The notes beneath the pieces were generated by a model. It worked only from the letters and a program-made list of their open reading frames with translations, ran no database searches and had not been told where the DNA came from. A stretch of 64,000 nucleotides of DNA from Firm-13 sp037143795 (GTDB lineage: Bacteria; Bacillota; Clostridia; Saccharofermentanales; Saccharofermentanaceae): positions 53,993 to 117,992 of the forward strand of contig JBAWXZ010000011.1 of assembly GCA_037143795.1 (NCBI GenBank). Direction: 5' to 3'. The translations under genes were made by a program, and so were the position numbers. Of the stretch, positions 6,911 through 16,955 are shown piece by piece. Position 1 is the stretch's first letter; each line of letters starts with the position of its first letter.

Positions 6911-8341
6911 ATGACTGTATTTTTTTTCTTCAAAAAACGAAAAATGCGTTGGATTCGATTTTATTCGTTTTTTCTGGCAGTCCTTTTATGTCTTGGGGCT
7001 GCAGGTTTACCTGTTTTTGCTGCAGACAGCTATTTCTACGAAGCAAATACCGATACTGACACGACATCGCAGTCCGGAACAAACGGAACAACAAAAATGC
7101 CTGTGATGGACATAACTTCACAATCTTCCCTTATCGTCAGTACAGGCCGGGGAATGGTTTTGTATAATAATAATCAATATACTGCTGCCAATTATCCGGC
7201 CGCCTCAAAACTGATGACCGCTGTTATTGCCATTGAGGCATTGACACTGGACACGCAGGTCACAATTTCCAGTGATGCACAGGCGCTTGACGAGAAATCC
7301 AAAAATCCGCTGTTCCTTTCAAAGGGAGAAAAATGTTCTGTTAAGTATCTTGTAACTGCAATCATATATATGGATTCCGATGCAGCTGCCCTTTCACTGG
7401 CTGAATATATTGCAAGTGACGAGTTATCCTTTGTAAAACGGATGAATGAGACGGCCAAATCACTTAACATGAGCAGTACACTTTTTGCAAACACATCCGG
7501 TGCAAGTGTCGTACAATCGTATCCGACTTCACCGGACTCAATTCCTTATAATTCATATGCACTGCAATATACAACGGTTTTCGATCTGTCTTTGCTTTTC
7601 CGATATGCGTTGAGCCTGACAGAATTCCAGGGTCTTTTCACCAAATACAAAACACTCATGTTTCTGTCCGACGGTACTCCGCAAACACTGACCAGTACTC
7701 TTAGCGCAGCATGGGGACTCAACCCGCAGCTTAAAGGCGCTGCACGTTTTGAGTGCTCTGATAATGATTCCGCATCCTGTATCCTGGCTTTTGCCGCGGT
7801 TGACGATTTTGAAATAGCCATTATATTAGGCGGATCACAGGACGATTCCATATATCAGGACTTATATAAGTCGATCAATTCAATCTACAGTTTCTATGAA
7901 GTATCCGATCTTGTAGCTGCAGGCGATGCTTACAGACAGGTATCCATTACAGGCATCCCCGAGCCTCTGGCTGCGGAATTCGGGCTGACGGTACGTTATA
8001 TCCATCCTATCGGCAACGATTTTATTAAGCCAAATGCAACATTTATCCCGTCTGAGACTGTCACACTGCCTGTAAGTATCGGTCAATCACTCGGGCAGGT
8101 TCGGTTTGAACTCGAAGACGGTACGCAGATCGACACGGAAGTTGTCGCAGCAGAAAGCATGTGGACAAAATCCGACTTTCTTTCCGATACAATGGCGCTG
8201 CTTGAAGCAAACAGAAATCTCTCCGTCATTATTGCAATTTCCTTTATTTTATTCCTTGGTTCCGTACTCCGATTATTATTCATCATGTTTTCACGGCTGA
8301 TCAGATCGCAGCTCAAAAAAGGAAAATCAGTCAGGCGCTGA
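6911..8341 (+). CDS. D-Ala-D-Ala carboxypeptidase (S11)-like membrane protein, active site lost
   Basis: A 476-residue protein with a signal peptide (about 1-38), an S11-type penicillin-binding domain, a beta-rich domain (about 340-430) and a C-terminal membrane helix (about 440-465) with a basic tail. The fold shows in AASKLMTAVIAIEAL, LAEYIASDELSFVKRMNETA and LFANTSG. All three active-site motifs are altered. The SxxK tetrad is absent because Ser99 directly abuts Lys100, the SxN motif aligns with MDSDAA (154-159), and KTG reads KGA (275-277). Working PBP5-type enzymes trim the terminal D-Ala of peptidoglycan. This one is probably a binding or scaffolding relative at the cell surface. It is monocistronic with an extended -10 promoter. 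Confidence 0.83.
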   Translation: MTVFFFFKKRKMRWIRFYSFFLAVLLCLGAAGLPVFAADSYFYEANTDTDTTSQSGTNGTTKMPVMDITSQSSLIVSTGRGMVLYNNNQYTAANYPAASKLMTAVIAIEALTLDTQVTISSDAQALDEKSKNPLFLSKGEKCSVKYLVTAIIYMDSDAAALSLAEYIASDELSFVKRMNETAKSLNMSSTLFANTSGASVVQSYPTSPDSIPYNSYALQYTTVFDLSLLFRYALSLTEFQGLFTKYKTLMFLSDGTPQTLTSTLSAAWGLNPQLKGAARFECSDNDSASCILAFAAVDDFEIAIILGGSQDDSIYQDLYKSINSIYSFYEVSDLVAAGDAYRQVSITGIPEPLAAEFGLTVRYIHPIGNDFIKPNATFIPSETVTLPVSIGQSLGQVRFELEDGTQIDTEVVAAESMWTKSDFLSDTMALLEANRNLSVIIAISFILFLGSVLRLLFIMFSRLIRSQLKKGKSVRR

Positions 8342-8469
8342 CATGTCTCCTGTGTTTTTTTCCATTATGGATGTTAATTCATTGAGTTTCCGGAAGCCTT
8401 CTTGATACCCGTGTGATCAAATTTGTGTTAACATGGATAAATTAAAAAAGTTCATACGAGGTTATAAAT

Positions 8470-9954
8470 ATGTCTAATGAAAATAGCACTCTTCATTCTG
8501 TTGTCCGCACACGTTTTGCACCGAGTCCTACAGGTTTTATGCATGTAGGAAATCTTCGCACTGCACTTTATGAGTATTTGATTGCCAAGTCCGCAGGCGG
8601 CACTTTTGTTCTTCGAATAGAAGATACCGATCAGGAGCGGCTGGTTGACGGTGCTACGGATATAATATACAACACTCTTAATAAGGCAGGCCTTAAGCAT
8701 GATGAAGGCCCGGATATCGGAGGACCATACGGACCGTATGTCCAGAGTGAGCGTATGCAGCTTTATAAGCCATATGCGGAACAGCTCGTCTCCGAGGGAA
8801 AAGCTTATTATTGCTTTTGCACAAAAGATCGCCTGGACTCTCTTAGGGCACAGGCCTCAGGACCGGATATTGCCGGTTACGACAGGCATTGCCGGGATTT
8901 ACCTGCTGCGGAAATACAGGAAAAGCTGTCAGAAGGAGTTCCTTATGTAATAAGGCAGCGCATGCCGCTTACCGGTACCACTACTTTTTGCGACTGCGTA
9001 TATGGGGACATAACCGTTCCGAACAAGGAACTCGAGGATCAGGTTCTTATCAAAACGGATGGATTTCCCACATACAATTTTGCCAATATAATCGATGACC
9101 ATCTGATGAATATCACACATGTTGTAAGAGGCAGCGAGTACCTTTCTTCCGCCCCCAAATACAATTTGCTTTATGACGCTTTCGGCTGGGAAATACCGGT
9201 TTATGTCCACCTTCCGCTCATTCAGGGTAAAGGTGCAGACGGAACGGTGTCAAAGCTTTCAAAACGGCATGGTGCAACAGGTTTTGAAGATCTTCTGAAA
9301 GACGGATATTTGACGGAAGCAATTATCAACTATATCGCACTCCTTGGATGGTGTCCGAAAGATACACGTGAGATTTTTTCACTTGATGAGCTTGTGAATA
9401 CTTTTTCCATAGACGGAATCAGCAAATCGCCTGCTATTTTCGATTATGACAAATTGGAATGGTTTAATGGCGAGTATATCCGCGCTATGTCTCCTGAAGA
9501 GTTCCTTTCCCATGCGCTTCCAGTGTATGAGGATCTTCTTCCGGGACGTGCTGAAGTATACCCCCTTATGACACAGATCCTTCAGCCGCGGATCACACGT
9601 TTTTCCCAGATTGAAGAAAAGCTTTCATTTCTTAAGGCCCTTCCTGATTATGATCCTGAAATCTATGTTCACAAAAAGAGTAAAACTACGCTTGAAAACT
9701 CTCTTGAGATGCTCGGGATCTGTGAGGGCGAATTGTCATCACTTCCCTCATGGGATCATGAATCCGTATCTTTGTGCCTGACATCACTCGCCGAACGGCT
9801 CGCAGTCAAGAATGCACTGGTCATGTGGCCTGTGCGGATTGCCGTTTCCGGTACACTCGTCACTCCCGGCGGTGCTGTTGAAATTCTGCTTCTTCTTGGG
9901 AAAGATGAATCTTTGCGCAGAATCTCCCTGGGCCGACAACGGCTGACACAATGA
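8470..9954 (+). CDS. gltX: Glutamyl-tRNA synthetase
   Basis: A 494-residue class I aminoacyl-tRNA synthetase that charges tRNA-Glu in the cytoplasm. FAPSPTGFMHVGNLRTALY carries the HIGH-type motif (MHVG) and VSKLSKRHGA is the KMSKS loop. The C-terminal half is the helical anticodon-binding domain. Length is normal for bacterial GluRS. A CGAGGTTATAAAT leader precedes the ATG. glnS follows 71 bases downstream on the same strand. With GlnS present, this enzyme need not mischarge tRNA-Gln, although that cannot be excluded without knowing whether gatCAB exists. Confidence 0.95.
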   Translation: MSNENSTLHSVVRTRFAPSPTGFMHVGNLRTALYEYLIAKSAGGTFVLRIEDTDQERLVDGATDIIYNTLNKAGLKHDEGPDIGGPYGPYVQSERMQLYKPYAEQLVSEGKAYYCFCTKDRLDSLRAQASGPDIAGYDRHCRDLPAAEIQEKLSEGVPYVIRQRMPLTGTTTFCDCVYGDITVPNKELEDQVLIKTDGFPTYNFANIIDDHLMNITHVVRGSEYLSSAPKYNLLYDAFGWEIPVYVHLPLIQGKGADGTVSKLSKRHGATGFEDLLKDGYLTEAIINYIALLGWCPKDTREIFSLDELVNTFSIDGISKSPAIFDYDKLEWFNGEYIRAMSPEEFLSHALPVYEDLLPGRAEVYPLMTQILQPRITRFSQIEEKLSFLKALPDYDPEIYVHKKSKTTLENSLEMLGICEGELSSLPSWDHESVSLCLTSLAERLAVKNALVMWPVRIAVSGTLVTPGGAVEILLLLGKDESLRRISLGRQRLTQ

Positions 9955-10025
9955 GGGTGATACGGCGGTGATATTAACAGCAGGAATAAGAGTCTAAATT
10001 TCATTGAAAGAAGCAGGTGAATAAT

Positions 10026-11687
10026 ATGAGTGAAAATGACAGCAATTTCATTTTTGATTTTATAAGTGAGGATATTTCTGAAGGCGGCCGGTTTGAGGGT
10101 ATGACAGTTCACACCAGATTCCCGCCGGAACCGAACGGTTATTTGCATATTGGTCATGCAAAAGCACTGTATATTGATTTTCATACAGCGGAAAAATTCG
10201 GCGGATTATGCAATCTTCGTATGGATGACACCAACCCGACCAAGGAAGATGAAGAATATGTTGATGCTATTAAGGAAGATATCAAATGGCTCGGATATGA
10301 CTGGGGCGACCGATTCTATTATGCCTCGGACTATTTCCCCGAGATGTATCGATTTGCAGAAGAACTGATTACGAAAGGTCTGGCTTACGTGTGTGAACTT
10401 ACCGCTGATCAGATGAAGGAAATGCGCGGGGATCTATCCAATCCCGCACGGAGTCCTTTCCGTGATCGCCCGGCAAAAGAGAGCCTTGATTTGTTTCGCC
10501 GTATGAAAGAAGGCGAATTTGAAGATGGCCGCATGACTGTCCGTGCCCGTATTGATCTTGCATCCGGCAATTTCAACATGCGTGACCCTGCTATTTACCG
10601 GATCAACCACATGAGCCACCACCAGACAGGTGATGCATGGTGTATCTATCCCATGTATGATTTCGCACATCCGATCGAAGATGCCATGGAAGGAATTACA
10701 CATTCCCTCTGTTCCCTCGAGTTCGAGTCCCACCGCCCCCTTTATGACTGGATCATCGAGAACTGTTCCGTGCCCTGCAAACCGCGCCAGATTGAATTTG
10801 CCCGCCTTGGAATTAACCACACAGTGCTTTCCAAGAGAAAACTGCGAAATCTTGTGGAAAACGGTTTTGTTTCCGGTTGGGATGACCCTCGCATGCCGAC
10901 ACTGTGCGGACTGAGAAGGCGCGGTTACACACCCGCTTCCATCCGTGTTTTTCACGAAAGGAACGGCGTTTCCAAGGTTAACAGCATTGTTGACTATGCC
11001 TTTCTTGAGCATTGTCTCCGCGAGGATCTTAATTCAAATGCTCACCGTGTTATGGCGGTAATATCTCCGGTGAAGCTCATAATTGATAATTATCCGGAAG
11101 GTGTTTCGGATGAATTCGAAGTAGAAAACAATCCTGAAAAACCTGAAGACCTGACGCGAAAGGTGTCTTTTTCCAAGGAATTATGGATTGAAAACGATGA
11201 CTTTATGGAGGAACCTTCCAGAAAATATTTCCGTCTTTTCCCTGGTAATGAAGTACGTCTGAAGTCGGCCTATGTGATTAAATGCACAGGCTTTACCAAG
11301 GATGCAGACGGCAAAGTAACAGAAGTTCACGCTACCTACGATCCTGACAGCCGGGGCGGAAACACAACCGACGGCAGAAAAATCAAAGCCACTATTCACT
11401 GGGTTGATGCCAGGACGGCTGTTGATGCGCAGATACGTCTTTACGGCAGTCTTTTTGACACTCCTGAACCCGATCTGGCAGACTGCAATTATCTTGAACA
11501 CATAAGTCCCGACTCACTCAACGTTATTTCGGGAGCCAAATTGGAGGCCTCACTTGCATCGGCTCAGCCGGCAGAAAGTTTTCAGTTTTTACGACTTGGA
11601 TACTTTTGTGCAGACAGTATCGAGTCTGCCGCCGGCAGACTTGTCTTTAATCGTTCCGTCTCACTAAAGGACAGTTTCCGGGTATAA
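10026..11687 (+). CDS. glnS: Glutaminyl-tRNA synthetase
   Basis: A 553-residue class I synthetase charging tRNA-Gln directly. FPPEPNGYLHIGHAKALYIDF holds the HIGH motif and VLSKRKL the KMSKS-equivalent. MDDTNPTKEDEEYVDAIK, the GDAWCIYPMYDFAHPIEDA stretch and RPLYDW are GlnRS hallmarks, followed by the two beta-barrel anticodon domains. I choose the ATG at 10026 because AGGTGA lies six bases before it; the GTG at 10017 would bury that site. Most Firmicutes use the amidotransferase route, but many Clostridia carry GlnS. Confidence 0.95.
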   Translation: MSENDSNFIFDFISEDISEGGRFEGMTVHTRFPPEPNGYLHIGHAKALYIDFHTAEKFGGLCNLRMDDTNPTKEDEEYVDAIKEDIKWLGYDWGDRFYYASDYFPEMYRFAEELITKGLAYVCELTADQMKEMRGDLSNPARSPFRDRPAKESLDLFRRMKEGEFEDGRMTVRARIDLASGNFNMRDPAIYRINHMSHHQTGDAWCIYPMYDFAHPIEDAMEGITHSLCSLEFESHRPLYDWIIENCSVPCKPRQIEFARLGINHTVLSKRKLRNLVENGFVSGWDDPRMPTLCGLRRRGYTPASIRVFHERNGVSKVNSIVDYAFLEHCLREDLNSNAHRVMAVISPVKLIIDNYPEGVSDEFEVENNPEKPEDLTRKVSFSKELWIENDDFMEEPSRKYFRLFPGNEVRLKSAYVIKCTGFTKDADGKVTEVHATYDPDSRGGNTTDGRKIKATIHWVDARTAVDAQIRLYGSLFDTPEPDLADCNYLEHISPDSLNVISGAKLEASLASAQPAESFQFLRLGYFCADSIESAAGRLVFNRSVSLKDSFRV

Positions 11688-11721
11688 CTGCTAATATATC
11701 CATCCTTGGAGGTCAATTATC

Positions 11722-13572
11722 ATGACAATAATATCCTGGAGTCAGACTCGGCCGAAAGTACCATATGTACTTTCGGTGATAAGGCTTCTTGTTCTTCCTG
11801 CTGTCGGAGTCGTTCTTCTGCAATGCCTGTCGGCATACCAGCAAAACTTCGATGAATCTGTTTTTTTCGGAGCAGACTGGTTCCATGCAATCGGTATCCG
11901 ATTTGTCTGGAATTACCTGCTGCTTCTTATTCCGTATTTGATTTTATACGCACTCCCGTTTTTCAGGGTAAGTTCGCTCATCCTGAATACAGTGGTGTTC
12001 ATTTTCGGCATCGCCGAGCATTATGTTATTATTTTTCGTAATGCAATTATCTATCCCTGGGACCTTGGCAGTATTTCCCTGGCTGCAAAGGTTAGCCGCA
12101 CATACGATTTTGTCATTTCTAAGGAAGTCGTCTGCGCAGCTCTAATGTTTACATCAATGGTGATTCTCTCGTTCGTCGGCAAAGAGCCCAAATTCAAAGT
12201 ATGGCTTCGAGCCGTCTTTCTTACTGTTATCATTGTTTCCGGATCCCTGTATATGACTCAGTTCGTTATGAGCAAAGACTCCCAGATGAAAACAAATATT
12301 CGTTTTTACTATACTCTGGTAAATTACAATTATGAGAATGGTGTTTTGATGAATTTCTGTTATCACTTTCGCTTTATCTTTCATGAAGTACCGGACGGAT
12401 ACTCCGCGGAGTCAGCAAAAAAGGAGCTTTGTTTATTCGGGGAGCCGACCGCTTCAGTCGTCCCTGACCAGGAGAAGCCTGATGTAATAATGGTTATGAG
12501 CGAGGCATTTTCAGATTTACGTAACCTGGGAGATTTTGAGACTTCAGAGCCTGTGATGCCTTATTGGGATTCGCTTTCCGGGGATAACGTAATCAAAAAG
12601 ACACTTCTGACATCTGCCTTTGGCGGAAATACGGCAAATTCAGAATTCGAGGTGCTGACGGGAATGACTCTTCAATTTTTCCCGACCGGAACATATCCAT
12701 ATAAACAGTATATTAGAAAAAATGTGTCCTCCATTGCTTCGATCCTTAAAGATGCCGGATATGAGACACAGTCCGTCCACCCCTTTGATCTTTCCGGCTG
12801 GAACCGGAACCACGTGATGCCGTTGCTGGGATTTGATAGTTTTGTCGGCAAGGATGCTTTAAAAACGAGCAATACGTATCGGTCTTATGTAAGTGATGAA
12901 TCCGCCTATCAATATATTATCGACCAATACGAAGAGCATAAGGCAGAGAATCCTGACACCCCCCTGCTCGAATATCTGATCAGTATTCAAAACCATGGCG
13001 GATATTCGACCGCTGCAACGCTTCCCTACTCCATCTCGCCGGATCTTGTCTCCCAATACCCTCAGACTTCTGAATATCTTTCTCTGCTCCGCGTTTCAGA
13101 TGATGCTTTAAAAATGCTGATCACCTATTTTGAAAATGTCGATCACCCCACAGTCATAGTACTTTTCGGGGATCATCTTCCCAACCTGACGGATAATTTT
13201 ATGGAATATTTGAAAATGAACACAGATCAGGATGACCCACAGTATGTTCTCAAGAGATATGAAACAAAGCTTCTTGTGTGGGCAAACTACGATATTTCCG
13301 ACTCAGACCTTGCCAAAATCGAAGAACCCTATATAAGCACCAACTATGTCTCAACCTATCTGTCTGACATTATGGGAGTGCAGCGAACCAAGCTGCAGCA
13401 GTTCCTTTTTGAAATGCACGCCGATATTCCTGCGCTCGATGAGAATTATTTAGTCGGTAAGGATGGCAGCGTCTATAACGCCGACAGCAAAAATCTGTCG
13501 GCAGATATGCAGGCATGGCTGGACAAATACGAAAAATACCAATACTACGAACTTTATGATTCGACAAAATAG
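11722..13572 (+). CDS. LtaS-like membrane sulfatase (phosphoglycerol transferase family)
   Basis: A 616-residue protein with about five N-terminal membrane helices (residues about 15-185) and a large extracytoplasmic alkaline-phosphatase-fold domain. Metal and nucleophile motifs are in place: VMSEAFSD, GGNTANSEFEVLTG with the Thr nucleophile, SIQNHGGYS and VVLFGDHLPN. Relatives move glycerol-phosphate from phosphatidylglycerol onto lipoteichoic acid or modify cell-envelope glycans. The exact acceptor cannot be read from sequence. TTGGAGGTCAATTATC precedes the ATG. Its last 19 bases overlap the convergent galM gene. Confidence 0.9.
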   Translation: MTIISWSQTRPKVPYVLSVIRLLVLPAVGVVLLQCLSAYQQNFDESVFFGADWFHAIGIRFVWNYLLLLIPYLILYALPFFRVSSLILNTVVFIFGIAEHYVIIFRNAIIYPWDLGSISLAAKVSRTYDFVISKEVVCAALMFTSMVILSFVGKEPKFKVWLRAVFLTVIIVSGSLYMTQFVMSKDSQMKTNIRFYYTLVNYNYENGVLMNFCYHFRFIFHEVPDGYSAESAKKELCLFGEPTASVVPDQEKPDVIMVMSEAFSDLRNLGDFETSEPVMPYWDSLSGDNVIKKTLLTSAFGGNTANSEFEVLTGMTLQFFPTGTYPYKQYIRKNVSSIASILKDAGYETQSVHPFDLSGWNRNHVMPLLGFDSFVGKDALKTSNTYRSYVSDESAYQYIIDQYEEHKAENPDTPLLEYLISIQNHGGYSTAATLPYSISPDLVSQYPQTSEYLSLLRVSDDALKMLITYFENVDHPTVIVLFGDHLPNLTDNFMEYLKMNTDQDDPQYVLKRYETKLLVWANYDISDSDLAKIEEPYISTNYVSTYLSDIMGVQRTKLQQFLFEMHADIPALDENYLVGKDGSVYNADSKNLSADMQAWLDKYEKYQYYELYDSTK

Positions 13573-14675
13573 CGATACCCGGTCGCATAAAAACAGGGTA
13601 CATGTGCCGTAATGACCGGACTCGGAAAATCCTTGTGATGTACAGCGTCCGGGTACAGCTGTGTCTCCAGGCACACACCTGCGAAGCGGACATATTCATT
13701 TCCGCTTTTCCCGCAGCATCCGCCGATGTGATTTCCGGTATATATCTGCAATCCGGGGAAATTGGTTGTTACTTCCATTGATCTTCCCGAGAACGGGTCG
13801 GACAGTCTGGCAACCCGGCTCATCTGTGAATGAGTTGTCTTGAGGCAATAGTTCTGGTCCAGCCCATTGGATGACAGAAGCTGCGGGTTTTTGTCTTTCA
13901 TAGTAGGGCCAAGGGGAGCCGGCGCAGAGAAATCGAATATAGTTCCCTTTACCGGACTGAACGTGCCGTCCGGAACATTTTCGGAATCTTTATTGGTCAT
14001 ATTGTCGGCATCAATCCAAAGAAGTTGGCGTCCTACACTTCCGCTGTCATGACCCTGAAGGTTAAAATACGAGTGGTTGGTCGGATTGAACAGTGTATCA
14101 GCATCGCTTTCTCCCCGATATACAATCAGCAGCGTCAGATCCTTTGTCCAGGCATACATCACGGATGCATCCAGATTTCCGGGAAAGCCGCAGGCTCCAT
14201 CCGGCGAACGATATGAAAAAAGAACGGCATCACCCTCAATTTGATAGTCCGACTGAATTTTAGAATTCAGTAAAAAGGTCTCTGCTTCACTTTGCAGAAG
14301 GACCTTTCCTTCCCAGAATACGTTCTGAAATGACGGAAATCCGCCGTGCAAATTATTGGGACCGTCGTTTTTGGGTAGTGAATATTCTTTACCGTTTAAC
14401 GAAAACGCTGCATTTTTAATCCGGTTTGCATGCCTTCCGACGACAGCACCATGACAGGAACCATCATGTATGTAATCTTCCAGACAGCAGAACCCCAGAA
14501 TGACATCCGCCAAATCCCCGTTTTTGTCTCTGACACATATTGAGGTAATCGACGCACCATAATTGATAACTGAGAAAAAGGCTCCCGATGAATGAGTTAA
14601 TCTGTATTTAAAGACCTCTCCATGACTTGGCATATTTTTTTTAATACCGGAAAATGGAAAAACCTCAGCATTCAT
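13554..14675 (-). CDS. galM: Aldose 1-epimerase (galactose mutarotase)
   Basis: A 373-residue mutarotase that interconverts alpha and beta anomers of galactose or glucose. HANRIKNAAFSLNGKEY, NDGPNNLHGG (catalytic His), NPTNHSYFNLQGH (second His), GLDQNYCL and the C-terminal ETQLYPDAVHH glutamate all match GalM. The ATG at 14675 has GGAGGAA nine bases upstream; a longer in-frame start at 14714 lacks one. It follows ppk by 48 bases and is probably the third gene of a ppx-ppk-galM transcript. Its 3' end overlaps the convergent LtaS-like gene by 19 bases. Confidence 0.92.
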   Translation of the reverse strand: MNAEVFPFSGIKKNMPSHGEVFKYRLTHSSGAFFSVINYGASITSICVRDKNGDLADVILGFCCLEDYIHDGSCHGAVVGRHANRIKNAAFSLNGKEYSLPKNDGPNNLHGGFPSFQNVFWEGKVLLQSEAETFLLNSKIQSDYQIEGDAVLFSYRSPDGACGFPGNLDASVMYAWTKDLTLLIVYRGESDADTLFNPTNHSYFNLQGHDSGSVGRQLLWIDADNMTNKDSENVPDGTFSPVKGTIFDFSAPAPLGPTMKDKNPQLLSSNGLDQNYCLKTTHSQMSRVARLSDPFSGRSMEVTTNFPGLQIYTGNHIGGCCGKSGNEYVRFAGVCLETQLYPDAVHHKDFPSPVITAHVPCFYATGYRYFVES

Positions 14676-14723
14676 CTTTCTTCCTCCGTATAAACAAGTC
14701 CAGGCAAATAGCACCTGCGCTCT

Positions 14724-16955
14724 TCATTCATCAAGCGGTTCGGCAGGAATAAACAATCTGGTGTCTTCTTCTTCTTTTCTTTTCTCTGCGGCTTCGACCG
14801 CCATACGGCAAAGCTCAATCTGACTGTCAAGCTTGACTTTTCCCCGCAAATCAAGCTTATGATACGTGCCGTCCGACCGGAGCCAATGGCTTCGGACCGT
14901 GTCTTCCAGTTCAACCTGAAGTATTTCAAGAATACGGTTCCGGCAATCCGGGTCCTCTACCGGAAATAACAGCTCAATACGCCGGTCCAGGTTTCTTGGC
15001 ATCAAATCAGCTGATGACAAATACAAGTCCTCGTATCCCTCGTTGAAAAAATAAAATATCCGCGAATGTTCCAGATACCGCCCTGTAATTGAACGAACAG
15101 TAATATTGTCTGACAAACCTTCCACGCCCGGGCGAAGACAGCAGATTCCACGTATGATAAGGTCAATCTGTACGCCTGACTGGGAGGCTTCGTACAAAAG
15201 CTCAATCATTGCACCATCCACAAGTGAATTGATCTTTGCGACAATCGATGCCTTTTTGCCTTCCCTTGCATTCATAATCTCCCGTCGGATCTTCTTCTCC
15301 AGAAATCCACGGAGCCATAAGGGAGCGGGAATCAGCCTGCGCCATTCCGGTGGCTCCGAGTACCCGGAAAGCATGTTGAAAAACTCGGATGCGTCAACGC
15401 CAAATGTCTCTGAGCAGGTAAACAGACCAATATCCGTGTATATAGCCGCTGTAATATCGTTATAGTTGCCGGTCCCGAGATGCAGGTACCTTCGAATACC
15501 GTCATCATCGCTTCTAACCACCAACGTGATCTTGCTGTGTGTTTTGAGGCCTACGAGTCCATATATAACATGGCATCCTGCTTTCTCAAGCATTTTTGCC
15601 CAGTTGATGTTGTTCTCTTCGTCAAATCTGGCCTTAAGTTCAACGAGTACCATTACCTGTTTGCCGTTCTGTGCGGCCTCTGCAAGATACTGAATAATCG
15701 GCGAACTGCTGCTTACACGGTACAATGTCTGTTTTATTGCAAGAACTTTTGGATCCCGGGCAGCTTCCCGGACAAACTCGACAACAGGATCAAAGGACTC
15801 ATAAGGATGATGCACCAGTCTGTCCTTCAACCGTATCTGATCGAAAATATTGCCTTCGTCAAACATGCTGGCAATTTGTGCCTTGTATGGCGCATAACAC
15901 AGATCCGGGAAATCTGCTGCGATTAAATTGTACATTCTCATCAGGAAAGTCAGATCCAGGGAACCATTTACGCTGAAAATATCATTTTCGCCAATTTGAA
16001 GCGAATCTGTAAGCCACGATAACAATCTGGGATCTATATGCTCGTCGACTTCCAGCCGGATTATTTCGCCCCATTGGCGCATCCGAACCTGTTCTTCAAT
16101 GACTTTTAAAAGGTCTTCCGCCTCATCCTCATCAATATCCAGATCTGCATTTCTCATAATGCGATAATACCCTGAGGAAAGAACCGTCGATCCGGTAAAA
16201 AGATTGTTAAGATTTGCATTTATAATCTGCTCTATCGGCAAAAACCCGACAGCATCCGGCAGCTTAACCTTGAAGAGGCGCGGTACCACCGAAGGCATCT
16301 GAAGTGTCGCAAACTGATAATTTCCGGCTTCACCGCCAACGGAAGATAAATCCCCGGAATTTGCATCTTGATTTGTATTAATCAAAACACATATGTTGAT
16401 TCTCCGGTTATATATCAAAGGGAAAGGCCGCGAAGAATCCACAGCCATCGGTGTTAGAATCGGATATAGTGTTGACCGGAAATATTCGTCCGCCTGTTCC
16501 CTTCCCTGTTCATCCAGTTCCGAATAATCGAGAATGCGAATCCCATGGGTCCACAGTGTCGGGATCAGGGAACGTGCATACGTTGAATATTGCAGTGCCA
16601 TGCTGTGCCGGATTTTCCGGGAAATTTCCTCCAGCTGTTCGGTTGGTGTAAGCCCCGAAAAATCCTTCAGGGAATATTGTGCATTTACCATGTCCTTCAG
16701 TGAGGCTACGCGGACTACGTAAAATTCATCAAGGTTGGATGCTGTGATTGAAAGGAATTTAGCTCGCTCGAGAAGAGGATTCTTGGTGTCCCTTGCCTCT
16801 GAGAGGATCCGGTCGTTGAACTCAAGCCAACTCAGTTCGCGATTATAGAAGCGAGTTGCATCCGCCTTGATTCCGGCGTTGTCCGACAGCATGTGCAGAG
16901 TCTCCTGCCGAGCACCTTTTGATCCTTTTTTATCTTTGGATTTCTTTGTAGTCAT
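14724..16955 (-). CDS. ppk1: Polyphosphate kinase 1
   Basis: A 743-residue PPK1 that reversibly polymerises the ATP gamma-phosphate into polyphosphate. RFYNRELSWLEFNDRIL opens the N-terminal domain. VLVELKARFDEENNINWAKM, GLKTHSKITLVVR and HLGTGNYNDITAAIYTDIG are the two phospholipase-D-like catalytic domains with the His that becomes phosphorylated. Its ATG overlaps the ppx stop (ATGA at 16952-16955), so the two are translationally coupled. An unusually basic, low-complexity N-terminus (TTKKSKDKKGSKG) precedes the domain. Confidence 0.95.
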   Translation of the reverse strand: MTTKKSKDKKGSKGARQETLHMLSDNAGIKADATRFYNRELSWLEFNDRILSEARDTKNPLLERAKFLSITASNLDEFYVVRVASLKDMVNAQYSLKDFSGLTPTEQLEEISRKIRHSMALQYSTYARSLIPTLWTHGIRILDYSELDEQGREQADEYFRSTLYPILTPMAVDSSRPFPLIYNRRINICVLINTNQDANSGDLSSVGGEAGNYQFATLQMPSVVPRLFKVKLPDAVGFLPIEQIINANLNNLFTGSTVLSSGYYRIMRNADLDIDEDEAEDLLKVIEEQVRMRQWGEIIRLEVDEHIDPRLLSWLTDSLQIGENDIFSVNGSLDLTFLMRMYNLIAADFPDLCYAPYKAQIASMFDEGNIFDQIRLKDRLVHHPYESFDPVVEFVREAARDPKVLAIKQTLYRVSSSSPIIQYLAEAAQNGKQVMVLVELKARFDEENNINWAKMLEKAGCHVIYGLVGLKTHSKITLVVRSDDDGIRRYLHLGTGNYNDITAAIYTDIGLFTCSETFGVDASEFFNMLSGYSEPPEWRRLIPAPLWLRGFLEKKIRREIMNAREGKKASIVAKINSLVDGAMIELLYEASQSGVQIDLIIRGICCLRPGVEGLSDNITVRSITGRYLEHSRIFYFFNEGYEDLYLSSADLMPRNLDRRIELLFPVEDPDCRNRILEILQVELEDTVRSHWLRSDGTYHKLDLRGKVKLDSQIELCRMAVEAAEKRKEEEDTRLFIPAEPLDE

